Shown: positions 36,083 through 47,629, counted from the first letter of the stretch. The stretch is 64,000 bases of DNA from Bimuria novae-zelandiae CBS 107.79 (GCA_010015655.1 ML976657.1:1427654-1491653), one strand, 5' to 3'. Notes: a model not told the origin generated them from the sequence alone. A program made the numbers and translations.

Positions 36083-36300
36083 AGATAGGTAAAGATATTT
36101 AGGCTTTTATTAGATTTACTAACTTCTATAAATAGCTTATTTACCACTTTTTTTAAGTTGCATAACTACTAATTAAACTAACATGCGGTAACGTTAGGCG
36201 CATGGCGCTAACGCTAGCTATAATACAGGCTTTCAAGATTCTTAAATACGCCTTCTTAGAGGCATTTATCCTAACTTACTTTAACCCTAACGTGTTGGAT
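36083..36300 (+). pseudogene. Fragment of Gypsy reverse transcriptase/RNase H region
   Basis: AT-rich sequence whose plus-strand reading with stops ignored gives TNFYK.LIYHF and then QAFKILKYAFLEAFILTYFNPN, the connection and RNase H start of Gypsy pol. It ends where a TIR element begins. Confidence 0.6.
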
Positions 36301-36954
36301 CTAGACTGGTAAATGGGTTAAGGATTACTAAGCTTAGGTTAGGATTAGGTTAGGATCGCATAGACATTAGGTTAAGGTTAAGTTAAGGTTATATAAATAT
36401 TAGATTAGGGTTAGGTTAGGTTATTAAAGCGTTAGGTTAGGGTTAGATTAAAATTATACTAACTATATTAGGTTAGGCCTAATATTTAGTATAATGTACC
36501 TGGCAAGCGAGCTAATTAGGCAAGCGAGCTGATTACTCTGCCAAGACCCCGCTAAAATATACTATTACCTATAGTATAACGCAATATCTTAACTATCTTA
36601 TTAATTATTATAATTAAAAGAAGCTTATATATAGCTTATAATTTAGGCTATTAAATAAGACGCGATACTAAGCTAGCAACGCGCTATAATTATTTATAAT
36701 ATTTTTTAAAGTATACTAAGTATAAAATACGCTAGAATTACTTTTTAATATAATTATACTTTTAACTTAAAAAAAACTCCTTTTAATAGAGGAGTAAGCA
36801 CTTATTTAAGATATACTTAACCTAGACGCGTAAGGGTTTCTGTCTTAGATTATTATAATAATAAATAACGCTAATTTTTTACGGACTAAGCGTAACTAAG
36901 AACTAGTTAGTTAAAAGTAAGTTATAAATTTTATTAAGCGTTAATTAAAGCTTA

Positions 36955-37214
36955 TGTTGAATGGGCTATACTAAGCCAAGCATATCGCGATATGATAGGG
37001 CTAGATAGTTGTACGATGGTACGGGTGAGAAAAGGGTCTGGTATTCAAGTCTTGTCTGTCTATTCTACGTACAGAGGAAAGGGGGTTATAAGGATTAATG
37101 CTCGCGCACGGTGACTATGGTCTGTGCCTTTGCCTGTGCGGTATTACATAACCATTGTCACCTGTCTTAAGACATCGCATTAGGTAGCTGCCCGTACTGC
37201 GTACGGACAGCTCA
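36955..37214. mobile_element. About 260-base GC-balanced insert of unknown family
   Basis: Interrupts the pogo sequence that is continuous in the other two copies. Composition is normal, so it is younger than the RIP. It contains a perfect 14-base palindrome (catatcgcgatatg) near 36981 and a hairpin (agctgcccgtac, gtacggacagct) at its right end. No convincing target duplication, so the limits are approximate. Confidence 0.5.
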
Positions 37215-37262
37215 TAATAAAGTTTAATTAAAAATGTAACTATAAAAGAGCCTTCTATAAGG

Positions 37263-37718
37263 TGTTAAGTCCCTAAGGGATAGCTAGTCCCTATAGGACT
37301 AAGGTTAGTACTTAGGCAAGAGTACTAGTAAGGTAAAAAAGGGGTTATTAATAGCTCGCGCATATTAATAGGATATTAGTATTAAAAGTAATACGTAGTT
37401 ATATATAAATTAATAATATTAAAGCATAATTTAAATAATATATTAATAAATAAGGTTGAATATAAAGATAGAGAGTATATCTCTACTATTCCTATATACT
37501 AGTCCTAGACTGCTCGCTGGCGAGTGCTCTCCCCAGAGCGCTCTCTCCAGGTCGCTCTTCCCAGATCGCTTTCTAACGAGCGCTCTCTAGAGAGCAGTTA
37601 CATGACTTCGTAAGCGCTGACAACGCGGCAAGCGAAGACAAGGGTGTCTCCACGTGTACGCGCTGTGACTAAGTACAAAATGGCTCGCTGTCCTTATGTT
37701 GGATCGTGGATCCTAACA
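37263..37718. mobile_element. Solo LTR (456 bases) with TAAGG target duplication
   Basis: Starts TGTTAAGTCCC and ends GGATCCTAACA. It is flanked by TAAGG at 37258-37262 and 37719-37723. The right half is GC-normal with repeated gagcgctctc-like motifs. Confidence 0.82.
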
Positions 37719-39380
37719 TAAGGATCCTAACGTTATATAGGGCTAGTTCTAGCTCGTAGAGAATACTAAAGCTAAGCATAGTATCCTAAATAAGGACACT
37801 TATGACTTTAATAAAACTAGCTTTATAATAGGTATAATATTAACTAAAGTAGTATTTATAAGTTTTAAGCGCTAATAACGGCTAAAAAGTGTATAATAAA
37901 GTAACTACAAATAGACTATAGTTATTAAAAATATTAACACGATAGGGTAGGTAATTCTATTCTTATTTACTTTTTAGGGTAAGTACTACCTCGCTATCTA
38001 GTATAAAAAGAAGGACCTACCTTATAATTAAGTTATTATAGTGTCTAAGAATAGCTAAATAATAAATAAGCTTTGTTTATAATAGTTAAAGCACTTTAAT
38101 AAGTATATAAAAAGGGGTACGATTAGTATAGTATATTTACGTATTATTAATAGCTATAAGAGCTATAACTCGCTTAAATTCTAAAACCATTATATATACA
38201 AAATTTTTACTTTTTATATATATACATATTCGTCGCACCTCCTATAGCCTCTAAATATAGGGTGTTTTGCGCTATTAATGAAGGCGTATAGGCGCTAAGC
38301 TAAAGATTTAATACGTAACTATTTTATATATATTACTAGAGTTAAGTTCCTCTTATATTTTATTACTACTTTTAAAGTAGTAATTATAAAAAATTATATT
38401 TTTAAAAGCTTTAAAGGCGCTAGTTTAGTTCCTCTTAGCCTAAAAGTAGTAATATTAAAGCTTCACGTTTATCTACGTACGCCTTTACCTTATACTATAC
38501 GCGATAGTATATAGTAATTATAAATACTAAGTAACATGCTAGAATTAGAGTTATAATTAATACTAATAAAGAGGAGGATTTAAAGACACCTAAATAGTTC
38601 TTAAATAAGTATAGTTAAAGCTTTTAAAAAGATAGTAAAAAGTATAGTAATAGTAGTATATAAGTTAGTATTAGCGTAGAAATAGATTACTACGCTTTAA
38701 GCTACTAATAAGGCTGCTATATAATATAAATTATATAAAAGAAATTAAATATAGTAAAAAGGAGTCTTTATTACTAAAAAGAGCTAGTAGCTAATTACTC
38801 TAAAGGAGTTTAAGACGCGTAGTAATAAGAAAAAGGCAAAAGTAAGGGCGTGCGCTAATAAAAATAAGTCTACTTAATAACGCTATAGGCGCTATAGTAA
38901 GGCTAAGTACATCTTACGCATATATAAAAAAAATAAGTAAAACTAGATTCTAAATAAATTAGCTTATTATAATGTTTAATAACTGTTTATGCGCATTCTA
39001 TACTATCGTATAGAGTATAGATTTTGGTGGGATTTTGGCAGAGTGATTAGCTCGCTTGCCAGGTACGTTAGAGAGAATTTCTTAGGGTTGTAAATAATTT
39101 AATTATAATAGCTATTTATTATAGTAATAAGTCTTACTAATGCTTAAGCCTTTAATACTTTTATAAAAGAAGTTATATTTCCTTATCGTATATTAATACT
39201 AAAATATTAAGTTAGGGTGAGGTTAAGGTTAGGTTCTCATATAATAAGTTAACTTTAATTTAACTTTAATTTAACCCTGACTCACTAGTGCTAAAAAATT
39301 TAGGTTAGGGTTAGGTTAGGATTAGGTTCTTATATAATATAACCAATCCCAACCTAACCCTGACCTATTTACCAGTCTAG

Positions 39381-39797
39381 TCCTGTAATAAAATATAGTA
39401 CTACTAAAGATCATATAATACTCCCCGGTGCCCTAACCGCCAAGGTATAGGATACGAGGACTACGTAACTTGTCTTATAGAATCCCACATATATTATGGT
39501 TGAGACTTTATAGGACTAAGGAATATCATAGGATAAGGCGTGTATATAGGAACCTAAAGATAGATTTCTATCTTTATATTTAACTTATTTATTAATCTAT
39601 TATTTACATTTAACTTAGACTCTTATTACTTTAAATATAGATGCCTTATTAATACGCGTAAGCTACTAATACCTCTTTTTTACCTTACTAGTACACTTGT
39701 CTAAGATCTAACCTTTAACTCTCTAAGGCCAGCTACTTTATTAGATTATAACATAAACTTCTTTTTTAAATTTAGACAGTGTAACATACTATTTACT
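39381..39797. other. AT-rich degraded repeat sequence
   Basis: No open frame and no named family. It ends with the target-site copy ACTATTTACT (39788-39797) of the following MITE. Confidence 0.5.
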
Positions 39798-40225
39798 AGG
39801 TTAGTAAATGGGTTAGGGTCGCAAGGATCACAGTTTGGTCTAACTAAGCAGAACACCAAAATTCTAAACTTAAACTCTTTATAATATTTTAAATATAAGG
39901 GCTATACCTATTCAAACTTAGTACGAGGTGTATATATATATAAGTTATATAACTGTGAAAAAAGACTATATTTTATATTTATTATAAAGAGAAGTTATCC
40001 TTTTAGTAATATTTTATGTCGGTTACTAGAATGCATAACTTAATATACTTTAAAAATTTTTAAAAATTAAATATATTACTATTTATATATATACACCTTA
40101 TATCAAAACTGCATAATTATAGCTCCTATATTTACAAAGTTATAGAGAGTTTAAGTTTAGAATTTTGGTGTTCTGCTTAGTTAGACCCAACTGTGGTCCT
40201 TGCAACCCAACCCATTTACCAGCCT
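39798..40225. mobile_element. Long-TIR MITE (428 bases) with 9-base target duplication
   Basis: Inverted repeats of about 85 bases: the left end begins AGGTTAGTAAATGGGTTAGG and includes CTAACTAAGCAGAACACCAA; the right end is its inverse complement with few mismatches. ACTATTTAC flanks both sides (39788-39796 and 40226-40234). Long TIRs with a 9-base duplication suggest a Mutator-like origin (inference). A related single end occurs at about 26610. Confidence 0.72.
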
Positions 40226-40303
40226 ACTATTTACCACTACGCCAACCTAGCAAAAGGTATAGAATAATACTATATACGATAGAGTAAATCCTAGGTAAAT
40301 AGT
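40226..40303. repeat. 78-base short inverted-repeat element, copy 2
   Basis: Same length and layout as 14147-14224 (ACTATTTACC to GGTAAATAGT). The MITE's right target copy overlaps its left terminus. Confidence 0.6.
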
Positions 40304-41148
40304 ATATATACTAATATAGGCTAGTAAAGACTAAGGGGCGAGATACTTAGCTAGCCCCACTTAAGCCCGTATATAATTAGGCCTAAATAGTATCTTATAG
40401 AAAGTTGAGAAGTCATTGTATAAGAATTTCGAGAAAATAGAGGTAAAAGAAACCACGTATAGAAAGATATTAATATATACTATACTACTAATAAGTTATT
40501 TTGTAATTATATCTTATGTAAGCAGGCCCATTTTTTCCCTTATTTATTAATAACTTATTACTTAGGCTATAAACTAACCGAGAAAAAGGCGATTGCTAAT
40601 CACTTCTAGGCCTATCTTGACTAGTGTGATTTTAATGGATATTTATACCGTAATTAAAAAGTTATAAACAGGTAGACTTTTATATATATAAAAAAAGAAA
40701 AAAAAAACCTCGAAAATTTACTAAATCTCTATATTTTAGTCCTGCTAACTAAGCATAAATTAAAATTATAGACTAAAACTTTAGCACTTTCCCTTTTAAA
40801 TAATGTATTCTTCTTAACCTAAAAGGTACTAGTGGTTCAGTTGTAACTATTTTAAAAAGGTATAAAAAAAGATTTATTTTCTTTTTTGTCACCCCACTGT
40901 AGGAATTCATACCCTAGCTAAGGTGGGGGTGGGTGAAACGGCAACACGAGCCAACAGCTCCAAAAAGACTCTCTTATGTCGTATCGATCAAACTTTTCGC
41001 TGCTTGAGATCCACCCATACTCGGCGACGCAGACATATGTTTCATGTGCGCGAATTTGAGAGGCTGCACGTGCCATGCCTTGATCTCCAGGTATCTTGAG
41101 TATTTGAGCAAGAAGGGTCCCACAGACCATCAGGTAGGCTCCGTTCAG
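40304..41148. other. End of AT-rich island and transition
   Basis: AT-rich to about 40905, then normal composition. No gene is seen in either part. Confidence 0.5.
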
Positions 41149-43575
41149 TTTTTAGAAGCAACACAACAGCATAGAACCGTTTGACATTAGCTTTTAGCAA
41201 GCTTCTCCAGAGCCCGGTTCCACATTATGTGATTCGATGTTTGTTTTAGTGCCTTCAATTTTGAAGGAAGTTTTTGGAGAAGCAGAGGCGACTTAACACG
41301 CGCTTTTTACACCGCGCATCGACAGGACACATACCACACGACCGTTCAACGGAAACATCTTGGTTTGCTCCATGAGTTCGCTTTGGAGCTAATTTGGTCT
41401 CATAGCCATCACAAAATAGACATCCTCCCGACCATCGACTGGACCATCGTCCCTTTTAGAGCCTCTCTCTCCCCCAAGTTATTTTCTCGTGACCATGTTA
41501 CTTTTAGAGCAGAAAAGACTTCCACCCAGCCATTAAATGGTCCTCTCTGCTTTTCAATCAAGCAGACTCTTACAAACCATGGCACTTGGACAGCGTGCTT
41601 TGAAAAGCGGCACAAAATCTCCGAGCAATCACGAGGTGGGTTCAAATCTTTTATAGCAGAAACGATCATTGCAGTGAGCGTCGGAGTTTTTAGAAGTAAC
41701 CACTCATCGCAGTACTCTTCGTGATTTTAGTTCCGTCGAAGAAGTGCACACCACATAAGGCGTTCCCTAACCTACTTTTAAAACCCTCAGTGAAGAGCGG
41801 AGGAGAAAGTGTGAAGAATATAAATAGATGATTCAAGGGTTTTATACCGCAGGTCAGTTGATGTGGCTTTGGAAAAGGAGTAGGTTACACGGGAGCGAGG
41901 GAGTCCAAGGTCATAGCTGGTACTGAAATGCGGTTTTGATCCAGGAATCTTTGAGCGGGTAAGACGCAAGACACGGCCATGAACACGCTTCATAGTGATT
42001 TTGAAACTGCCCACACCATAACTGACCAGTGTGCATTCTTCAAGTACAGCATGAGGACGTGAGACGCCACATTAACCACTCTCTCTTTCAATTTTAGCGG
42101 CTCAGTTGAAGGACGAAGTGTGAGGCCAAGAGTAAAGCAAAGACGGGGATTATATACTCGGTCGCGTAGGCACAAAGTTAGGTAAGACAGTTCTATTTGC
42201 ATTATCTTAGTCCTGTATGTTCCCCAGGATAAGCAGTACAGTGGCTGGCACCTACTTTGTACCTGACCGTTTGGTACCGCGCCTTTGTTATCTGTATCTG
42301 CTCGGTCCAGGAGAGCAGGTCATTGCCCGTAAGAACCATACTTTTGTTCTCCTACACGGACCGAAGAGCACAAGTTCCATGAAATCGGCCTTGCTAATTT
42401 TCTGGTGAGACTCTCAAGCTGTGCCGCTCGCGGTCATGTAGATGATGTATCACTCTTTAGAGCTTGAGGATTGACCGGTATGGTTTTACGTCCAGAGGAA
42501 AAACTGCAAGCGCATGGAGCTGGACGCGTGGCGTTTTAGCGCCGCCCGAGGAGGACAGGTCCACACATATATGGGTCGCCACGATTTTTTACTGACCTCA
42601 ATCCAGATAGAAATCATCGAGAAGAAGCCCAGCGCAAGCAAGGAGAGAATTTATACAATCCTTCAACCAAACATGGCTTAGCTGGTCACCTGCATCCTCA
42701 GTCCCGCGCAAAACCCGCTCATGAAGCATTGGCTGGCGGATTTTATTTTCCCACAAACGCCTTCCCGCAGAAGACAGTTCCCGACCATGACTGAGTATTT
42801 CTTCGATTTTATTCCACCGAGACCCGCGCCATGCCCTGAGTTTACGGGTTTTTCAAGGCAGCGCATGAACGCGATCTTGACCGGTTTTGGTCCCGCGAAG
42901 AGAAAGCAAAGGCACATTACATCGATCCTAGGGAGTTTTTAGTCCAGAACAGAGGCGCGCAAGACCACATAAAGACCAAGAGGTAGAATTTTAGTCACCT
43001 CAATAGATGGAGGAATTATGAAGAAGCCAGTCAAGCCCGTCGAGGAGGTTTTTATATATCGTTCTTTAGCCAGAGTCTTCTCGGACGAGCCGTAGCAGGC
43101 TCACACAGCCGAAGGCGAACTCCATGCGTACGGAAGCTCATGCTTTTTTTTGTATAAGCTGCACTGCGAAGCTCTAAGTCACTTATAGCAAGGTTGCTGA
43201 AATCTTTGGAGCAACCACACCACATAGTCTCATTAGTGAAAGGTTTTTAGAGACAGCACAGTCCATCGTGGAAGACTGTGCTGCTTTGGAACACCAGAGA
43301 CCATGTGTGGACAGGTGGGCGTTTTGGGCACACCGCGAGACCACGGCGACATAGCTCCATGTCGTGGGTGTTTTTAGTCCTTCCCAAGAGGCCCGCAAGG
43401 AAAAAGGAACAAGTCTCCCTCATAACAGCGATGGCGATTGCATTTGAAGGTAAGAGTGAGGACAACTCCCATAAGCTGTTCTGGCCATAGTTTTTGGACA
43501 GAGCTGCCACGACCGCACCTTCCCAGCCATATACGGTGCTATGGGAACGTTTTTTTTTTTTTTTTTTTTTAAAAA

Positions 43576-43610
<35 letters not shown>

Positions 43611-43880
43611 GGGGGGGCAGGGGCAGGGGGGAGCGCACCATAAACTCTTTCGGTGAACCATTTTGAGAAGCCGCACATCATAGTACTCTTTATTGCCTGT
43701 TTTAGTAGGGCGGAAAGGCCCGAGAAGAATATATTTTGTGGATTGCTGCCAATTTTTAATGCGGCTCGGTGGCACGCAACGTCCACATAAAATAGATCTG
43801 GAGGTCTTTTTAGAGGACGTGCGAGAGCGGGAAGTGTCAGGAAAGAGGTAAGAGGGAAGAGCGAATTTCAAGGTGCTTTT
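41149..43880 (-). repeat. Diverged tandem array with T-tracts about every 49 bases (array 1)
   Basis: T-tracts, mostly TTTTAG or TTTTTAG, recur across 2.7 kb (for example at 41149, 41192, 41244, 41303, 41454, 41502, 41687, 41725, 42091, 42534, 42936, 42990, 43244, 43370, 43752 and 43807), typically 36-64 bases apart with a mean near 49-52. Read on the minus strand, units alternate a box like ATGTGGTGTGC with a pyrimidine/CGG box leading into CTAAAA. For example, minus 41780-41722 reads CTTATGTGGTGTGC and then CTTCTTCGACGGAACTAAAA. The same pattern occurs inverted at 47630-48860. There is no sustained open frame. I do not recognise the family; divergence is high, so limits are approximate. Confidence 0.6.
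43550..43617. repeat. Compound homopolymer tract T21-A5-G34-T-G7
   Basis: Consecutive runs of 21 T, 5 A, 34 G, one T and 7 G inside array 1. Such a long G run is a common place for assembly or base-calling error. Confidence 0.9.
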
Positions 43881-44142
43881 ATGGGGCTCATGGGCTGATG
43901 GGAGATAGGATGAGGCGTAGGGGTGTAGAGTTTAGAGGAAGTTCAGATGTGGGGGTTCGGCAAGTTGATAAAGATTTTATGTTAATGTCGTTCGAGTCAA
44001 ATGTTCTCCTAGCTTCGATCAGTCATTAAGTGGTGTTGTTACTAGTGCGTCGGCATCGCTGCTGTCCATGTTTCCTTAAACAACCATATCCCTTTTCAAT
44101 AGTCGCTTAACCACCCCGCGTGGCTCATGGGCGCGCATCCCT

Positions 44143-44839
44143 TCATACTTGCCCACGGATTATTTCTTCTGGCGCGAATCCCCGATATTCCTCCGTCTTC
44201 GGCAGTCCTCCCATAGCCAACTGCCCTGGCTGTCCCGTTTCCGGCCCCGGTGGCGTCTTCAGCGCGGTGCCCTCCTTCATGTACAGTATCAACCTGAAGG
44301 CTGCATTGCCGTTCAGATAGTACCGGTGTAGGCGCTTGCTCCGTAGAAAGCCCAGCCTCTCGTACAACTTGAGCGATGCCGTATTCGTAACCTCGGTCTC
44401 CAGAACGATCTCGTCGGCATCACGCGCAGCCATAGCGTCGATGGCCATGCACACGAGCTTCGTCGCTATTCCCTGGCCTCGGTACGATTCGCGGACGGCG
44501 AGCATGGCGATGTAGCCGCGGTAGGGGCCAGAGCGGTGGGGCTCCAGTTTACAAACCACCACGCCGATGAGTTCGTTTGCATTGTCTAGGGCCTGCTTAC
44601 GTGTCAGTTAAAGTACACAAGCATTCGAAAAGCAGATTAGGAAGTACCATGTAGCACAGATCGCCCCATTGGTACAGAAAGTAGCGGTAGACGTAGATGC
44701 TATACGGTTCCGAGAGGTCCTTGGAGATCAACTGCCGAATTGCAGGCAGATATACCTCCTCTTTCGACCCATGATACTGCACATACTGTATCTCGTCTCC
44801 CTTCCCATCCTTCTCTTTCGCATCCGTGTCGTCGCCCAT
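44143..44839 (-). CDS. NAA30: NatC N-alpha-acetyltransferase catalytic subunit (Naa30/Mak3)
   Basis: Two exons, 44648-44839 and 44143-44592, with a 55-base intron, give 213 residues. The GNAT fold shows SEPYSIYVYRYFLYQWGDLC (the Naa30 substrate-side helix), GYIAMLAVRESYRGQGIATKL with the acetyl-CoA loop RGQGIA, and ETEVTNTASLKLYERLGF, all diagnostic of Naa30. The enzyme co-translationally acetylates Met-hydrophobic N termini with partners Naa35 and Naa38. The C-terminal extension after YMKEGTALK is rich in Pro and Gly and variable. The gene is divergent from PDAT, with only 217 bases between start codons. Confidence 0.92.
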
Positions 44840-45056
44840 CGGGACGGTAGAGGGAGTGAGGGTGGGGTGGGGTGGGGTGGGGTGGGGTGTTCGGAAGGCT
44901 TGGCGGGGCGTGTTCCGACTCCGAGAGCTCCCACAGCAGGGGAGCTTTCACATGCGCCGGTGCCGCTATTTTAGCTGCGCACTCTTGCAGGCGATCCTTT
45001 GGCTCCCATGGAATGTTACGAGCCCTAACCTTATGTCAACGCCCTCATAGCAGTCG
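44840..45056. promoter_or_regulatory. Bidirectional promoter of NAA30 and PDAT with GGGGT repeats
   Basis: 217-base gap between two divergent start codons. At about 44861-44888 it carries five consecutive GGGGT-type units on the plus strand, enough G runs for a G-quadruplex. Confidence 0.6.
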
Positions 45057-47119
45057 ATGTCTTTCCTTCGACGCCGCTTCGGCGGCGATAAGGCCAGTAT
45101 TGACGACTCCTCGCCGGAGCTCTCGCGCACACCCACGCCCGACCCGGATCACGAGCGTCCTACGAATCTCCGGGTAGTCACGGCAGAGAAGCTGCACACG
45201 CTGAAGAAAGGCGCAAAGGGCAAGAATGGCAAGAGGAAGAACTTCTGGATATTTACGCTTGGAGGGCTGGTGGGGGTGATCGCTGCGGCTTTCTTTGCCG
45301 GGAGCAACGATATGATTGATTTGAGTAGCTTGGAGGGTGTCAACTTGGATAGCATACTGGACGTGCTGCCGGCGGGCTTCCTGAGCGAGGCGCGGGAGCT
45401 ACAGGTACGCTGAAATTACCACACACATGGTTACATCGAAGAACGGTGCTGATTTGCCCAACTCAGTAGAAGCAACAACGCGATGCTGTCAACTATGATT
45501 CCTTCGCAGTCGGACTCCATGCGCGCTCGCAAGGCATATCGGCCGTACATCCCGTCATAATGATTCCCGGCGTCATCTCGACCGGCCTCGAATCGTGGGG
45601 CACAGAGGAGGAATCGCGGCAGTACTTCAGGAAGAGGTTATGGGGTTCTTGGTCGATGATGCGGGCACTGGTGCTGGACAAAGCGAGCTGGAAGAAGCAC
45701 ATAATGCTGGATACGACGACGGGCTTGGATCCACCTGGGGTTAAGCTGAGAGCAGCACAGGGCTTCGATGCGACTGACTTCTTCATCACAGGCTACTGGA
45801 TCTGGAACAAGATCCTCGAGAACCTGGCTACCATCGGGTACGACCCTACGAACGCCTTCACCGCCGCCTACGATTGGAGAATGACCTACCTCAATTACGA
45901 GAAGAGAGACCAATACTTCACGCGTCTCAAAAATCACATCGAAATTGCCGTCCGCGTCCAGAACAAGAAAGTCGTCCTTCTCTCGCACTCCATGGGCTCT
46001 CAAGTCCTGTACTACTTCTTCCACTGGGTGGAAGCGGAAGGCTATGGAAATGGCGGGCCGGGTTGGGTCGAAGAATACATCGAGAGCTGGATCAACATTT
46101 CCGGCTGCATGCTGGGCGCTATGAAAGGCGTGCCCGCCGTGCTCTCCGGCGAGATGAAGGACACGGCCCAGCTCAACGCATTCGCCGTCTATGGCCTCGA
46201 GAAGTTTCTCTCGCGTCACGAGCGCGCCGAGATATTCCGTGCTATGCCCGGCATCTCTTCTATGCTACCGCTTGGCGGGAACGCCGTATGGGGCGACCAC
46301 ACTGGTGCACCGGATGACTTGCCCGGCCAGAACGTGAGCTACGGAAACTTCATCCGATTTGCGCGGGAAAGCAACTCCACTCTCACTGGGACGAACATGA
46401 CAGTGGAAGAGAGCCTGCCTTATCTCTACAAGAATAGCGAGGAGTGGTACAAGCAGATGGTCCAACAGTCCTACTCCCACGGCGTCGCCCACACCGCCCG
46501 CGAGGTTGAAGACAACCAGCTCATCCCTGCAAAGTGGATCAACCCGCTCGAAACGCGTCTCCCTCTCGCGCCTTCTCTAAAGATCTTCTGCTTCTACGGC
46601 GTCGGCAAGCCCACCGAGCGCGCATACTACTACCGCGACGACCTCGATCCGCTCTCCAAGCTGAACGTCACGCTCGACACGGCGTTCTCCAGTGGAAACG
46701 TCGATCATGGCGTTGTAACGGGTGAGGGCGATGGCACTGTCAACTTACTGAGTTCTGGCTATATGTGTTCGAAGGGGTGGAAGATGAAGCGATACAATCC
46801 CGCTGGCGTGAAGGTCACGACGTACGAGATGCCGCATGAGCCGGATCGGTTTAGTCCGAGAGGTGGGCCGAATACTGGTAAGCTGGCTCATATACCCTCT
46901 GCTCTCACTCTATTCTTCTTGAACCATTGCTAACGTACTGTAGGCGACCACGTAGACATCCTCGGCCGATCCTCCCTCAACGATCTCATCCTCCGCGTTG
47001 CGGGCGGGAAAGGCAATCTCATTGATAACAACGTCGTCTCGAAGATCAAAGAGTACGCCGACAAAGTCAAGATCTTCGAGGAGGACGAGCTAGGCGAGCG
47101 GTCCCATGTCCCGCCTTGA
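45057..47119 (+). CDS. LRO1: Phospholipid:diacylglycerol acyltransferase (PDAT, Lro1)
   Basis: Three exons, 45057-45404, 45470-46877 and 46944-47119, with introns of 65 and 66 bases, give 643 residues. PDAT moves an acyl chain from a phospholipid to diacylglycerol, making storage triacylglycerol at the ER. A basic cytosolic N terminus precedes one membrane anchor (FWIFTLGGLVGVIAAAFFAG, residues about 63-82). The lumenal LCAT-like hydrolase fold follows: PVIMIPGVISTGLESWG (lid/oxyanion), VVLLSHSMGSQV with the nucleophile Ser, EGDGTVNLLSSG with the catalytic Asp, and DHVDILGR with the catalytic His. Length and motifs are normal. The second exon uses a TAG acceptor because the CAG three bases upstream would place a stop in frame. 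Confidence 0.95.
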
Positions 47120-47629
47120 GAGACCACCGAATGTTGTAGGATACTAACTGGATAGCGGCGTTTTGCATAGACCGGCGGGTTTTCCTTGGACAGGGAACGG
47201 CTGGGAAGGTGTGATACCATGTAGTTGAAATTCTCATTATGACTTGTACGGGCTCGAGATTTGTGATGGGACGGCGCTGTATTATGGCGAATGAGAAGAC
47301 TGATGTACTGGCGGTATGGGTAGCAGCCAGGAAGTTATACAGCCTCGTCTCGCACTGTTGAAGACGTCGAACCACCCAGTATGCGTTGTTCAGCCAGCAT
47401 GGGTTTTGGTTGCCTAGCCGGTGGGTGCCCCACCGGATCCCAACATATAGTCTCCCAGAGTAGTGGGATTCTCGGCTTCTCCCCGTGCCAGATTTCACTA
47501 CATCGACTATATGGTGCACCGGATTCAAAACACCACACGTACAATACCATGTGAGAAGGCCCGGTTGCTTCAGGACTACGAAAGATCTTTGTCTACTCCA
47601 GCCTTTTCTTCATAGTCCTTCATCGTAAA
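47120..47629. other. 3' flank of PDAT
   Basis: No gene supported. Open frames on the minus strand lack family resemblance. Array 2 starts near its end. Confidence 0.45.

Larger units (their letters stand above)
36494..39068 (+). mobile_element. Third pogo/Fot1-type DNA transposon with two internal insertions
   Basis: Ends ATGTACCTGGCAAGCGAGC and its inverse complement (GCTCGCTTGCCAGGTACGT), with TA on both sides (36492-36493, 39069-39070). Inside are the same transposase landmarks as the other copies (YDFNKTSF near 37800). It contains a solo LTR at 37263-37718 and a second insert around 36955-37214; without them it is about 1.85 kb. Coding frames are destroyed. Confidence 0.85.
36301..39380. 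mobile_element. TIR element with telomere-like subterminal repeats, host of a nested pogo copy
   Basis: Both ends carry the inverted sequence CTAGACTGGTAAAT (36301 onward and its inverse complement ending 39380). Just inside both ends are clusters of TTAGG/TTAGGG-like units (36335-36475 on the plus strand; about 39215-39360 in both directions). The third pogo element is inserted between them. With the insertions removed it is only about 500 bases, so it is probably a non-autonomous (MITE-like) element. No clear target duplication was found. Confidence 0.55.

Noticed and set aside
13301..40900. Starship-type giant mobile element around Gcn5
   Set aside because: No tyrosine-recombinase captain gene or other cargo is visible. 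Each piece is explained by nested ordinary transposons.
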